Position numbers and translations under genes: made by a program. Of a stretch of DNA of 64,000 nucleotides, positions 43,637 through 53,576 are shown piece after piece; positions within the stretch are counted from its first letter, which is position 1, and each line of letters opens with the position of its first letter. Below the pieces are notes generated by a model, which was given only the letters and a program-made list of their open reading frames with translations, did no database searches and was not told the origin of the DNA. The DNA is from JANMEB01 sp041745295 (GTDB lineage Bacteria > Planctomycetota > Planctomycetia > Pirellulales > Pirellulaceae), in the NCBI GenBank assembly GCA_041745295.1, contig JBGTJE010000056.1:1-64000 (forward strand), written 5' to 3'.

Positions 43637-44107
43637 TCGCCCGCTTCAAACGTCCCAATCAACGCCGCCGGCTGAAAAACCAATCCCAAGCATCGGCGGG
43701 TTTGGCGTTCCTCGAAATCCTCGTGTTTCGCCAATCCTGGGGATTTTGCGCTTCGCAACGGGTCGACAACGATCCCCGGCATTTCCGATTTCTTTAACAC
43801 GTCCATCATATCGCGAATGAGCTTGAACCGCCGCAAATAAGCGAGCGTTTCGTTGTCGGCCGTGCCCTGAAGTTTCATGACTCTCTTGAATACGGTCTCC
43901 TTGTCCAATGCCTTGACGTGCTCGACGCAATCTTCGAGCATGATTTGGGCAAACTCTTCCCGTTCAAAAAGAACCATCGATGTCGCCCGCCGCATGGGCC
44001 GGCCGTAAAGTCTCGTCAAGCTGCTGGATGGTCTTGGGCGAGAGTTTGTTCTTGCGCGCTTCGCCTTGGGCTAATGCGAAATGGGAAAAGAAGATGAACA
44101 CCCACAA
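43603..44107 (-). pseudogene. Frameshifted secreted protein gene, unknown family
   Basis: On the minus strand, a frame starting about 44107 (TTG) encodes a signal peptide (LWVFIFFSHFALAQ) and then GEARKNKLSPKTIQQLDETL, ending in a TGA at 43967-43965. The next frame (43603-44019) starts inside this and carries well-formed coding sequence: EREEFAQIMLEDCVEHVK, ETVFKRVMKLQGTADNETLA and YLRRFKLIRDMMDVLKK. The two halves meet at a run of five T (minus strand; positions 43966-43970). One inserted or lost base there would join them into a single secreted protein of about 165 residues. It may be a genuine mutation, a sequencing slip, or a slippery site. The intact C-terminal part overlaps ARPP-1. Confidence 0.6.
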
Positions 44108-44582
44108 CGACGAGACTAAACCGAGGATTCTCTCGATCGCATGGCATGTCGCGAAAAGACGTTAAACTGCGACTAACGACCGGCTGACGAGCGCATCCAA
44201 TAAATGAAACCGATCGAGCGGAGGGCACGGGACTCGAACCCGCAACCGGTTACCCGGCACTTCATTTCCAATGAAGCCGCTAGCCATTCGCCTACCCTCC
44301 GGAAATCGACCAAAGCATTGGACAGCGCCAATTGCCTCGCGATCTGGAAATTAATCTAGTCATTGCGACGGTGGTTGGCCATGGCGAATGCCAATAAGTG
44401 TTTGTTCCGGAGCGGACCTCTCCGGAGTTAAGCGACCGGAATGCCGCGCAGTTTGTTCGAGTTTCACCACCCAAATTCTGGCGAATTGGGCAACAGGATG
44501 TGCCAGATTTTCGGCCGTGGGGTGGAGGCGAAACGGAAGGCCATATTAGAGCGTCGTGCAGGTCTCGCTCGGCTCGCTAGAC
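44108..44582. other. Intergenic region with tRNA and repeat B copy 3
   Basis: Outside the tRNA (44219-44300) and the palindrome at 44560-44586, only a short hairpin (TCCGGAG...CTCCGGA, about 44406-44425) is seen. A 60-codon frame on each strand here is not convincing as a gene. Confidence 0.4.
44219..44300 (-). tRNA. tRNA-Ser (anticodon GGA)
   Basis: On the minus strand the acceptor GGAGGGT/GCCCTCC has discriminator G (44219). The anticodon stem CTTCA/TGAAG encloses TTGGAAA, so the anticodon is GGA (codons UCC/UCU). A long variable arm and a T-arm with loop TTCGAGT complete a class II tRNA. It shares most of its body with the tRNA-Ser at 556-637. Confidence 0.93.
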
Positions 44583-44586
44583 CTAC
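44560..44586 (-). repeat. Stop-codon palindrome family B, copy 3
   Basis: Read on the minus strand it starts at the TAG stop of the cytochrome-WD40 gene and continues GTCTAGCGAGC and GAGCGAGACCT. It matches the palindromes at 2006-2032 and 2143-2169 with one substitution in the first arm. As at 2006, the repeat supplies the TAG. Confidence 0.75.
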
Positions 44587-46865
44587 TGCGGAGCGCTGGG
44601 AACCGTGACGGGCGAAGTCGGTTGGCGGGCTTCGTCCATCTGGCGTCGGATGTCGTCGGCTTGAGCCTGCGCTTGTTGCACGTTGGCTTGGGCCGCATTC
44701 AAGTTGGCTTGGGCCTGATCGACCGCGGTCTGAGCAGCAGCAACGGCGGTTTGGCGATCGGCGATGACTTGTTGGGCCGCGGCTAGTTGCTGCTGAAGCT
44801 GTTGCAGTTTTTCAACAAATGCGAGCTCGCCTTGCCAACGGGCGACTTGGGATTGAGCTCTGAGGAGATTATCTCGCAGCGCGGCGACCTGGGGCAGCAT
44901 GGCCTCATACTGTTGTTTAATTGGCGGAAGGTCGGTCGTTTCAAGTTTTTGGACTTCCTGGGTTACCGCGGCCATTTCGGCTTGCTTTTGAGCCATGGTC
45001 GTTGCCATTTGCATCATCGTTTGCGTACCGGCTTCAATCTTGGTTGTTCGATCCGCGATTTGTTGATCGAGATTGGTGGTTTTCGTGTCGAGTTGTTTGA
45101 CTTGTTCCGCAATGCCGTCGGCAGCTTTTTGCAACTCAGCGTTTTCCGGAAGTTTCTTGGCGGCTTCGACGGCGCTCGACAGGGATTGCACTAGTAGTGG
45201 TTGGGCCTCCTTGGTCTTAACCAGTTCGACCTCGAATCCTGCTTTCTCAGCTTGCATCGATTCCAGAACTGGTTTTCCCGAATCCATCTGGGTTTGCATC
45301 GTGGCGATTTCAGTTTGCAGGCCGGTCATTTTTTGTCGCGATGCTTCGAGGGCTTGTTGAGTGGCGTTGAGCTGCGCTTCAGTGGCGGCGAATTGCGTGG
45401 CCACGGGATCGAGTTCCAATTGCTTGGCTTGGGCAAATGCAGTGGCTTCGGTCAAGCGTTCGGCCAGTTTGGGTGGATTTGCCGCGATCGCGCCGAGCGG
45501 TACGGCGTCGGCGCCGTTCCAGACTGTAATATTTCCTAGCCAATCGGCGGTCATGACGCGGAGCGATTCGTCGCAGTAGGTCGTGGCCACCGCCAGGTCG
45601 ACAACGTTGGGAAACGCGCGGATTTGTGCGCCGTTGGGATCCCAAAGTTTGGTCGCCAAATCGCGACCGCAAGAAACTAAGTTTCCGTCGCGGCAATATT
45701 TGACGTCCAAAGCACCGCCGCCGTGGGCGCCCCAGTTTTTGACCTGATTTCCGTTTTCCATCTCCCAAATACGAATCGTGGTGTCCTCGCTACTTGAAGC
45801 CAAGGCATTGGAATCGATCCGCCAGCTCACGGCGGTAATTGCGGCGGTGTGGCCCTTGAGGATGAGGTATTCGCGACCCGTGGCCGACTCCCAAACGTGC
45901 AAGCCGCCGTTGCGATCGCCGGAGACCAAAAGAACGCCGTCCGGACTGAACGACAATGCCGTCACCCAGTCGGTGTGTTTCTTAATTTCATGTTGAAGTT
46001 GGCCGGTGCTCGTCGAATAGATTTTCACGAGTCGACTGGGCCCGGACAAAGCGATTTGCGAATGGTCGTTGCTGATATCGGCGGCCAGAACGGTGTCGAG
46101 TTCATCGCCAACGGTCGTCAGTCGCTCTCCCGATTTTACGTCCCAGATGGCGACGATTCCTTTAGCCGCGCCGCGACCGCCCCCAGCGATCACCAATTTC
46201 CCGTCCCGGGAAAAGCGGACGATATTGGGTAGGCCTTCGGGAAAGGGAAGGATGCCGACAATGTCCAGGGTGTCAGTGCGATAGAGCAGAACTTGCTCCG
46301 GGGCAGCTATGGCGATCAGCGGCGCCCAAGGGCTCGTGGCCATCGAGCGAATCGCGGTGGTTCGTGCCGTTCTCACGAAAGGTTCGAGCGGCAATCGCAT
46401 CGGCAACGGCGGTTCGGCGGGACGGGCGGTTGCGTCCACGGCGACCGCGGCGGCCATACTGGATTTATTGACGCCAACGGCCTTGCTACCGTTATTCTCC
46501 AACACGCCGCCATCGACCCATTGCGCGATCAAATCGATTTCTTCTTGGGGAATCTTGCTGGAGCCGGGGGGCATCTTCGGCTCTTCTTCGTGTTTGATGA
46601 GTTTGAGCAAGTAGCTTTCACTTGAGCTTCCAGCTTCAATCACGGCGCCGCTGCTGCCGCCTTGCATCAACGTTCCATAACTAGTGACGTCCAGATCGCC
46701 GCTGCGTTTGTTGGGGTTGTGGCAACTCGCGCAGCGAGCCCGCAGAACGGCTTGGACGTTGTTGTCAAACGTGAGTTTGGCGGGTTCCTGCGCGATCGCC
46801 AGGGCGCCGAGAAGCAGCGACAGCGAGCAGGCCAGCGCCGCGGATAATATCAAGCGTTGAATCAT
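44583..46865 (-). CDS. Cytochrome C-like domain + WD40 + coiled-coil secreted protein
   Basis: The protein has 760 residues. The signal peptide is MIQRLILSAALACSLSLLLG. The PSCyt1 motif CASCH is at 45-49 (RARCASCHNPNKRSGDLDV), with MPPGSSKIPQEEIDLIAQWVDGG after it. WD40 blades span about 170-470 (LVVSGDRNGGLHVWESATGR, SSSEDTTIRIWEMENG, LATKLWDPNG). The last 280 residues are a long coiled coil (VQKLETTDLPPIKQQYEAML, AQTAVDQAQANLNAAQANVQ) without a following domain. It is the last gene of a four-gene minus-strand operon; the gap to the gene above is 26 bp. Its TAG stop is part of a palindromic repeat. Confidence 0.88.
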   Translation of the reverse strand: MIQRLILSAALACSLSLLLGALAIAQEPAKLTFDNNVQAVLRARCASCHNPNKRSGDLDVTSYGTLMQGGSSGAVIEAGSSSESYLLKLIKHEEEPKMPPGSSKIPQEEIDLIAQWVDGGVLENNGSKAVGVNKSSMAAAVAVDATARPAEPPLPMRLPLEPFVRTARTTAIRSMATSPWAPLIAIAAPEQVLLYRTDTLDIVGILPFPEGLPNIVRFSRDGKLVIAGGGRGAAKGIVAIWDVKSGERLTTVGDELDTVLAADISNDHSQIALSGPSRLVKIYSTSTGQLQHEIKKHTDWVTALSFSPDGVLLVSGDRNGGLHVWESATGREYLILKGHTAAITAVSWRIDSNALASSSEDTTIRIWEMENGNQVKNWGAHGGGALDVKYCRDGNLVSCGRDLATKLWDPNGAQIRAFPNVVDLAVATTYCDESLRVMTADWLGNITVWNGADAVPLGAIAANPPKLAERLTEATAFAQAKQLELDPVATQFAATEAQLNATQQALEASRQKMTGLQTEIATMQTQMDSGKPVLESMQAEKAGFEVELVKTKEAQPLLVQSLSSAVEAAKKLPENAELQKAADGIAEQVKQLDTKTTNLDQQIADRTTKIEAGTQTMMQMATTMAQKQAEMAAVTQEVQKLETTDLPPIKQQYEAMLPQVAALRDNLLRAQSQVARWQGELAFVEKLQQLQQQLAAAQQVIADRQTAVAAAQTAVDQAQANLNAAQANVQQAQAQADDIRRQMDEARQPTSPVTVPSAPQ

Positions 46866-46891
46866 GATGCCGAGGACCGTCGAGGGAAGTG

Positions 46892-49321
46892 CTAATGGCA
46901 GAAGACAAATTCTCGCGAGTTGAGCAGCGCCCAGAAGACGTCGTTCAAAGCGCGCGTTTTATCTTCATCGGTGTTGACCAATTCAATGACTTTTTGTTTT
47001 TCGGTTTCGTTGGGCGGGCGAGACAAGCATCGCAGGTAGAGTTCATCGACGACCAGATCCGGCGTTTTGCCTTCTTGGATCAATCGCGCGACCACGCCGC
47101 CCTGGGCGATTTTGCTTTGGAGGGTGTCGCCGTTAATCAAGTGCAGTGCTTGACCCAGATTGGGTTCCGTTTTGACTTCACAGGAGCAGACGGTTTCCCG
47201 TCGAGCCCGGCCAAACGTCGACAAGAAGTAATTGGACGTGTTGCCGTCAGCGATTTGCACGGCTCGAGCTCCGACGGGCAAGCCGCGGAATTTATTCTTC
47301 GTCTCGGTGATTTGGCTGATCACGTCCAAGAGCACTTCGGCCCGCAATCGGCGAATGCTCGCGTGCGAAAAATTCCGCACATCGTCGGCATTTGATGGAT
47401 TCGTTTGCGTGCTCAGTTGATAAGTTCGCGAATTGCAGATGTCGACGACCAAACGCTTGAAATCGTATCCGTACTCAACGAAATTTTTGGACAACTGGTC
47501 GAGCAATTCCTGGTTGGCGGGCGGGTTACTGACGCGAACATCGTCGACGGGCTCGACGATGCCGCGCCCCATGAAATGGGCCCACACGATATTGACCAGG
47601 TTTTTTGAAAAGTAAGGATTCTCCGGACCGACAAGCCACTCGGCGGCGACTTCGCGCCGATCGCGTCCCGCCAAATCGGGCTGAATGCCGCCCAGGAATT
47701 TCGGTGCCACGCTTTGCTTGGTCACCAGATGCTGGACTTCGCCACCGCCGCTATTGAAGACGATGGTCTCGCGCGGATCTTGCCCCGGCTTGCGACCGAT
47801 TTGGGAAAAGAAAGCTGCAAAGCCATAGTAATCGTCCATCGTCCAGCGATCGAACGGATGATTGTGACACTGGGCGCATTGGATTCGCATTCCGAAAAAG
47901 ACCTGGGCGACGTTTTCTGCGACCTTAAGCGAGTCTTGTTCGTTTTGGTAGTAGTTCGTTGCGGGGCTGGTGAACGTTCCGCCCGTTGATCCGAGCAGTC
48001 GCTTGACCATTTCATCGATGCGGACGTTGCTGGCGATCTGTTGTTGCAACCAATTGTAATAAAGCAGTGCGGCTTTATAGCTGACTTGTTGGCTCGAGCG
48101 GATCGTGAGCAATTCGGACCATTTCATCACCCAGACTTCGACGAATTCCGGACGCGTGAGCAACTGATTGATGAGCTTGGCTCGCTTGTCGGGATCGGCG
48201 TCGGCTTGGAACGTCGTCAATTCAGTCGCGGTCGGAACCAAGCCACAAATATCCAGGAATACTCGACGGGCGAAATCGGCATCCGAGCAGACATCGGATG
48301 GTTGAATCCGCAATTTCCTTAGCTTTTGGTGCACCAGAGTATCGACGTAGTTGTTTTCTTTCACGTCGGTCCACTGAAACTGAAAATCTTTGGGGAGGAC
48401 GATGAACGGAACGCCGACGGTGAAGGTATTGAAGCGAGCCATCACAAACGCTTCGCCGCGATTCTTGGCCGTCACCAAACCTGCTTGATCCACGGACGCC
48501 GAATTGTCATTGCTGGTGAGAAAATAGGCGAGACTTGTCACGTCGCGGTCGGTGCCGTCAGCATACGTCGCGCGGACGCTGAGCCGTTGCGATTCGCCTT
48601 CGCCGTTGAGGACTCCACCCGGCGGAAAAATCTCCAGTCCCGTGACGGCGGGAGTTGGACCGGGATCGGCAACAGCGCCGCTGTGAAGCCACTGGATCAG
48701 GGTGTGGTAATTGGGGTCATCGACTTTGATCCGATCGCCTCCCGTGTGCGAGACCTTAGCAGTCGGTTTTTCGATGAGCATACTCGATTCGGGGATGGCC
48801 AAACTAATCCGTCGGCCAATCATCTCGCGCGTCAGTCGAAAGTAATCACCGGCGGGGTCAAATCCGAACAACGAGAGTCGAAATCCATCCTTGCCGCGTG
48901 CAGCTCCGTGACAGCTTCCCGAGTTGCAGCCGGTCTTCATGAAGATCGGCATCACGTCCAAATTGAAGCTAACCGGCGGAGTCACCGTGGCTTGCGCGAT
49001 CGACACGGGGACTACGATTTTTTGATCTTCGAACGTGAAGCTGATTTCGGTTTGACCGTCCGCGAGGGGAATGATTTTGTTGCCGTCGATTCGCAAGAAG
49101 CTGGGGTCGCGAACGGCTAGTGCGACTTGCTGCGTCACGTCGCGCGTCGTTCCGTCCGGCATAAACGCTTGTGCCACGAAGGTATTGGAGTCGACGGCAT
49201 TTCCCAAATTGATCACGGGGGGATAGACCGCCAATTTTGCACCGGAATTATCGTGCGCAGCGGCCATGCCCGGGGCCACGAACAAGCAGGTGACAATCGA
49301 ACCGACGATGAATCGAAACAT
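46892..49321 (-). CDS. DUF1549/DUF1553 protein with Ig-like (BIG2) domains
   Basis: The protein has 809 residues with GAGGGG before the ATG. The signal peptide is MFRFIVGSIVTCLFVAPGMA. Two Ig-like/BIG2 modules flank the cytochrome-like region (MPDGTTRDVTQQVALAVRDP and YADGTDRDVTSLAYFLTSN). The family's CNSGSCHG lies at about 133-140. DUF1549 has RVFLDICGLVPTATELTTF and WVMKWSELLTIRSS; DUF1553 ends the protein (VNIVWAHFMGRGIVEPVDDV). It sits between the PPC and WD40 genes in one operon. Confidence 0.9.
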   Translation of the reverse strand: MFRFIVGSIVTCLFVAPGMAAAHDNSGAKLAVYPPVINLGNAVDSNTFVAQAFMPDGTTRDVTQQVALAVRDPSFLRIDGNKIIPLADGQTEISFTFEDQKIVVPVSIAQATVTPPVSFNLDVMPIFMKTGCNSGSCHGAARGKDGFRLSLFGFDPAGDYFRLTREMIGRRISLAIPESSMLIEKPTAKVSHTGGDRIKVDDPNYHTLIQWLHSGAVADPGPTPAVTGLEIFPPGGVLNGEGESQRLSVRATYADGTDRDVTSLAYFLTSNDNSASVDQAGLVTAKNRGEAFVMARFNTFTVGVPFIVLPKDFQFQWTDVKENNYVDTLVHQKLRKLRIQPSDVCSDADFARRVFLDICGLVPTATELTTFQADADPDKRAKLINQLLTRPEFVEVWVMKWSELLTIRSSQQVSYKAALLYYNWLQQQIASNVRIDEMVKRLLGSTGGTFTSPATNYYQNEQDSLKVAENVAQVFFGMRIQCAQCHNHPFDRWTMDDYYGFAAFFSQIGRKPGQDPRETIVFNSGGGEVQHLVTKQSVAPKFLGGIQPDLAGRDRREVAAEWLVGPENPYFSKNLVNIVWAHFMGRGIVEPVDDVRVSNPPANQELLDQLSKNFVEYGYDFKRLVVDICNSRTYQLSTQTNPSNADDVRNFSHASIRRLRAEVLLDVISQITETKNKFRGLPVGARAVQIADGNTSNYFLSTFGRARRETVCSCEVKTEPNLGQALHLINGDTLQSKIAQGGVVARLIQEGKTPDLVVDELYLRCLSRPPNETEKQKVIELVNTDEDKTRALNDVFWALLNSREFVFCH

Positions 49322-49341
49322 GGGAGTGATTCCCCTCGTGG

Positions 49342-51774
49342 CTATTGCGGAGGTTTGGACGTGGATTTGGACTGTCGCAACTGTTCGAGTCGCGACAACG
49401 GTTTCGCTTGGGCTTCCGCGGGTTTGGGTGGCTCTGCAGCGGCTGCTGGCGGAGCGTCCACTTTGACGATTGGTTTATTGATCTGAAATTCGGTCCCGCC
49501 GGCGTTCGATACGGCGGCCTGACCGTTTTGAGTCACGGTGACTTGAGCAAAAATCGTTTTATGGTTTCCGGCTGGGCTCTTGTCCGTCGTGGCCAATGCG
49601 AACACCAATTCCGTGGTATCTTTGGTAAAGGTTTTCGGTTCGGAGGTGACCTCGGCCGGCATCCCCAGCAGTTCCGCTTTGGCCTCACCCTCGAACGGCA
49701 CGACTTGAATAAGTTTGCAATAGAGTTGTGCTGGCTGGCCTTGGTCGCACGCGCTACGCGTGATTTCAAACGTCACGAACGGTTGGGCAATTTCAATTTC
49801 GGCGAGTTGCGAGGAGACCCAAGCGGGACCCTTAAATTCTGCGACTCCAATTACGAAAATCGGCCACTTGCCGAGCTGGGCGTTCCCGTCTGCGTTCAGC
49901 GGATAAAACCCTTCGGTCTGACCCTGAGGAATGGTGATGCTGCCGGTGGTTCCGACTCCGGGTGGACGGAATGGAAATTGGATGTTGATCGGGGCGTCGA
50001 AGCCGGCGTCTCGAGTCACGACAATCTTGACCTGAATGCTCCCATTGCGGACGAGCGGGGCGGTCGCGGGAACGATATCGATCTTGAACGGGACTTTTTC
50101 GGTCACCGCCGCGGCGACGCGATCGATGGTGCCGCTGTAGTACAGCGAATTATTGGGTTCGCCGAGCACAAAATCTGCGAGGTTGCTGAACCGTCCGACG
50201 ACGTTGGCGGCGGGATCGGTGCACCGAGCGGTGAACTCGACAAGTTTGCCTGAGATTTCGGCGGCGGGGTCCGCTTCGAAAACGACAGGCATGACGGTGA
50301 GGTTGGCGGGCATTGGTTTGGACGAGGCTTGAATGCCCGCCGGAAGTTGATTTTCACCCAGCGCGATTTCGCCGCCAAAGTTATTTCGGGCGACGCCAAC
50401 TAGCGTTCCGAAACGATTCCCTTGCGGCACGACAATGGTTTGGCGTTCCTGCGAATATTGCACCGAACGGGGGATTTCAACAGCTAGCGAAGCGGACGGG
50501 TGTTCGACTTCGATGCGATAGGCGAAGTTTGATTGACCGCGCATCAAGTGATCGTTCATTCCCAAATAGAAGTCGCCATCGGCAGGCGCTTGAAAGCGAA
50601 TGTAGGCGTCGGGTCCGCGTGAATCGTCGTTGCCGACGATGGCTGCCTTATCGGCGTTGTAGATGGTCAGCACGGGATCGAGACCCGATCCAATGCGGCG
50701 GCTGTAGACTTCGAAGTCCCAGACTTCGTCTTTCTTTGAATTGAACTTGAAAAAGTCACGATCGCCAGGTTTGTCGATAATCCCGTTGAATGCAGTCGGC
50801 AAGGCAATTGCAGCGGGGATTGCCGCCATATCTTCGTTGGGTTCGATTTCGAGCGTGTTGGGGTGGGGAAAATTGCGGAAAGCGATCGACGAAGGAGAGA
50901 TTCCGTGCTCGTCCTGGACGAACACCCCCGGTCGGAATTTCCCGGTGTGGTCGACGGTCAATTTTCGTGCGATTTCACCCGCCGGATCGCCGAGAAACCG
51001 AACGTCGATTTCGTGACTGGGCGGACCGCCAGCAGGGTATGCGACCGTGGGACGAGGAAACGTTCCCACGTGCAATCGATAGCGGCAGCCATCGTTTCCG
51101 CCGTACGATGCTTCGCGCACGTAGACGTAATAGTCGCCATCCTCGGGAACTACCAGCGATGCAAGGCTGTCCTGTCGGAGGAGCGCCGAATCATCCGAGG
51201 CAAGCATTTCAAATCGTTTGGAGTCGACGATACCAACAAAGGCATCGAACATCGTTGCCAAGCGAATGGCTTCGATTTCGGCGGTGAGCCGTTGCCCTTT
51301 TTTTGCTGCGATAACGAACCAATCAATGTCCTCATTCTGGACGACTCCCGAGATCGTGTGATTCATTTCGACGCGCTGCGGCTGGTCGAACCCGCTATTG
51401 GGTTCGACTTCGTCCACGAGTGGAAGTGCACCGACGAAAAACGAACGATATTCCGAGATGCCCGACTTGGTACGGACTTGTGCGATGTGCTCGCCCAAGC
51501 GGCAATCGGGAGCGACGTCGACGGTAACCTTGATATTATTGGCGTCGATCGGCTCGATCTTCGCCACGGTGACGCCGACGTCGTAAAAAAAGATCTCGAC
51601 CGCGTCGTCGAGTCGGGCCCCCGAAAAGGTCAACTGGTGTTGTTGGCCACGCTGAATGCCACGAGGCTGGATGACGCTCAATTGCGGTGACGAGCTCGGA
51701 TGGGCGGCAGCCGATGTCGCGAGGAGCAACACCGTCAGTCCCAACAGGGCTCGCGGCGTGAGAACGAGGTTCAT
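49342..51774 (-). CDS. PPC-domain (pre-peptidase C-terminal-like) secreted protein
   Basis: The protein has 810 residues from the ATG at 51774 (MNLVLTPRALLGLTVLLLAT), set by GGAG five bases upstream; the frame extends to 51825. Beta-sandwich modules follow the signal peptide. A first IPT/TIG-like segment has QRGQQHQLTFSGARLDDAVE; PPC modules have EVEPNSGFDQPQRV, VQNEDIDWFVIAAKKGQRL, DFEVYSRRIGSGLDPVLTIYN and RGPDAYIRFQAPADGDFYL. The C-terminal part ends in a Pro/Ala-rich and basic tail (RLEQLRQSKSTSKPPQ). It probably helps fold or anchor the partner exoproteins. It is in the operon between DUF1501 and DUF1549. Confidence 0.85.
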   Translation of the reverse strand: MNLVLTPRALLGLTVLLLATSAAAHPSSSPQLSVIQPRGIQRGQQHQLTFSGARLDDAVEIFFYDVGVTVAKIEPIDANNIKVTVDVAPDCRLGEHIAQVRTKSGISEYRSFFVGALPLVDEVEPNSGFDQPQRVEMNHTISGVVQNEDIDWFVIAAKKGQRLTAEIEAIRLATMFDAFVGIVDSKRFEMLASDDSALLRQDSLASLVVPEDGDYYVYVREASYGGNDGCRYRLHVGTFPRPTVAYPAGGPPSHEIDVRFLGDPAGEIARKLTVDHTGKFRPGVFVQDEHGISPSSIAFRNFPHPNTLEIEPNEDMAAIPAAIALPTAFNGIIDKPGDRDFFKFNSKKDEVWDFEVYSRRIGSGLDPVLTIYNADKAAIVGNDDSRGPDAYIRFQAPADGDFYLGMNDHLMRGQSNFAYRIEVEHPSASLAVEIPRSVQYSQERQTIVVPQGNRFGTLVGVARNNFGGEIALGENQLPAGIQASSKPMPANLTVMPVVFEADPAAEISGKLVEFTARCTDPAANVVGRFSNLADFVLGEPNNSLYYSGTIDRVAAAVTEKVPFKIDIVPATAPLVRNGSIQVKIVVTRDAGFDAPINIQFPFRPPGVGTTGSITIPQGQTEGFYPLNADGNAQLGKWPIFVIGVAEFKGPAWVSSQLAEIEIAQPFVTFEITRSACDQGQPAQLYCKLIQVVPFEGEAKAELLGMPAEVTSEPKTFTKDTTELVFALATTDKSPAGNHKTIFAQVTVTQNGQAAVSNAGGTEFQINKPIVKVDAPPAAAAEPPKPAEAQAKPLSRLEQLRQSKSTSKPPQ

Positions 51775-51922
51775 GATGACTCCGCGCGGTTGTGTCTTCG
51801 ATTTTGAGCCTATCCGAGGATCCATTTGCCCTCTTACGCCGTTCTCTTCGACGAAACCAGGGGCGCCGCGGGCGCGGAAACGATAATGGCTTATCGGATA
51901 GGCTCGTATTTCATACGTGTTC

Positions 51923-53230
51923 CTACGCCAGCAAATCGGTCACGATACTGCCGCCGTTGACAATTTCGATGGGTCGGTCTCCGGGAGCCATAAGCTCTTT
52001 GTCGGCAACGATTCCCAAGCATTTGTAGATGGTTGTGGCCCAATCTTCGACGGTCAGCGCATCCTTTTCGGGTTCGGCTGCGGTCGCATCGGACTCGCCA
52101 TAGACCGTACCGCGTTTAACGCCGCCACCCGCCATCACGACACTGAATACTTTGGGCCAGTGGTCACGTCCACCCGTTTGATTAATCTTCGGCGTGCGGC
52201 CGAATTCTGAACAAACGCAGACGAGCGTCGAATCGAGCAAGCCGCGCTGATCCAAGTCGGTAATCAGCGTTGCAAAGCCCTGGTCAAACGCTGGAATCTG
52301 AGATTGCATTCCGCCACGGATGTCGCTGTGCATATCCCAGCCGCCATACGTCATCGTGACAAAGCGCACACCCGCTTCGACAAGCCGCCGTGACAGCAGC
52401 ATCCGCGAGCCCGCCGTGTTGCGGCCGTATTGATCGCGCAGCGCCGGGTCCTCTTTGTTGATGTCAAACGCTTCGCGCGCTTTATCGGAGCTAATTAAGT
52501 TGTACGCGCGTTCGTAGAACGTATCGAGGGCGGCGATCGAATCGGATTTCTCAATCGTCCGAAAATGTTCGTTGACGACGTCAAGCATCTTGCGCCGGCG
52601 ATCGAATCGAAGGGCGTCGATGTCTGGCGGCAACTTGAGGTCGAGCACCTGAAAGCCGTCGCGGGCCGGGTCGTCACCCAAGCTAAATCCCGCGTACGAG
52701 GAACTAAGGTAACCCGTTCCTGACTCCGGATTCGGTTGGTTCGGAATGAATACATATGGAGGCAAGTTATTGCGCGGACCGAACTCGTGCGAAACGACGC
52801 TGCCCATGCTGGGAAATTGCAACGCGGGGCTGGGGCGATAGCCCGTAAACATGTTGTGCGTGCCGCGTTCGTGGGCGGCTTCGCCATGCGTCATCGCTCG
52901 GCAAATCGTCAGCTTATCGGCGATTTGGGCCGTTCGCGAAAGAAACTCGCCAAACCGGACACCTGGGATTTTGGTTTCGATATTGCTGAGCGGACCGCGG
53001 TACTCGAGCGGAGCGTAGGGCTTGGGATCAAACGTCTCTTGGTGGGCCATTCCGCCGGGCAAAAATATGAAAATGACGCTTTTGGCCGTCCCTTCCTTAC
53101 TTTCGTAGTTTTTCTGGTCCGCTTGAGCTGCCTTAAGTCGGAAAAAATCGCCTAACGTTAAGCCCAATCCCCCCAATGCTCCGACCGCCAAGACGTTGCG
53201 TCGCGAGAAACGATTACCTAGACAGCGCAT
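51923..53230 (-). CDS. DUF1501 protein, second copy
   Basis: The protein has 435 residues with GAGGATA before the ATG. The N-terminus is SRRNVLAVGALGGLG, a twin-arginine-type signal. DUF1501 features include FIFLPGGMAHQETFDPKPYA, MTHGEAAHERGTHNMFTGY and VCSEFGRTPKINQTGGRDHW. It differs from the copy at 37.8-39.2 kb in length and in most sequence, so they are old paralogues. It is the first gene of the four-gene operon running down to 44583. Confidence 0.9.
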   Translation of the reverse strand: MRCLGNRFSRRNVLAVGALGGLGLTLGDFFRLKAAQADQKNYESKEGTAKSVIFIFLPGGMAHQETFDPKPYAPLEYRGPLSNIETKIPGVRFGEFLSRTAQIADKLTICRAMTHGEAAHERGTHNMFTGYRPSPALQFPSMGSVVSHEFGPRNNLPPYVFIPNQPNPESGTGYLSSSYAGFSLGDDPARDGFQVLDLKLPPDIDALRFDRRRKMLDVVNEHFRTIEKSDSIAALDTFYERAYNLISSDKAREAFDINKEDPALRDQYGRNTAGSRMLLSRRLVEAGVRFVTMTYGGWDMHSDIRGGMQSQIPAFDQGFATLITDLDQRGLLDSTLVCVCSEFGRTPKINQTGGRDHWPKVFSVVMAGGGVKRGTVYGESDATAAEPEKDALTVEDWATTIYKCLGIVADKELMAPGDRPIEIVNGGSIVTDLLA

Positions 53231-53576
53231 GCGAGTATCCTCGTATTTGATTTGAGCTAGTTACGGCAGTGCCTTTGTCTTGTTCCCGAAGTCGTAGGCT
53301 TGATGCGTCCCGCACCGCCTATTCGAGTTGCCTACTATTTTGCGGAGGTTGCTCAGTAATTCAACCCCAAGGACCACGTAACGTAATCATTGTAAGTCAA
53401 ATTGATCGCAAAACCTAACCACGATTGCGTAGAAGCCAATAATTTTGGCAGAAAGTGCACAGAAAAGGCGCAAAAGAATAAAAAGTTTATCAACTCTAGT
53501 TTCTCTAGAGTGCATTGATCGCGAGATAAGCAGGATCCTCCGCGGAAGAAATATTCTTCTTGACCCGTTTTTTACT

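Noticed and set aside
44292..44580. Overlapping 60-codon frames on both strands after tRNA-Ser(GGA)
   Set aside because: No ribosome site or domain was seen; a repeat and a hairpin interrupt the region, so they are left out as genes.
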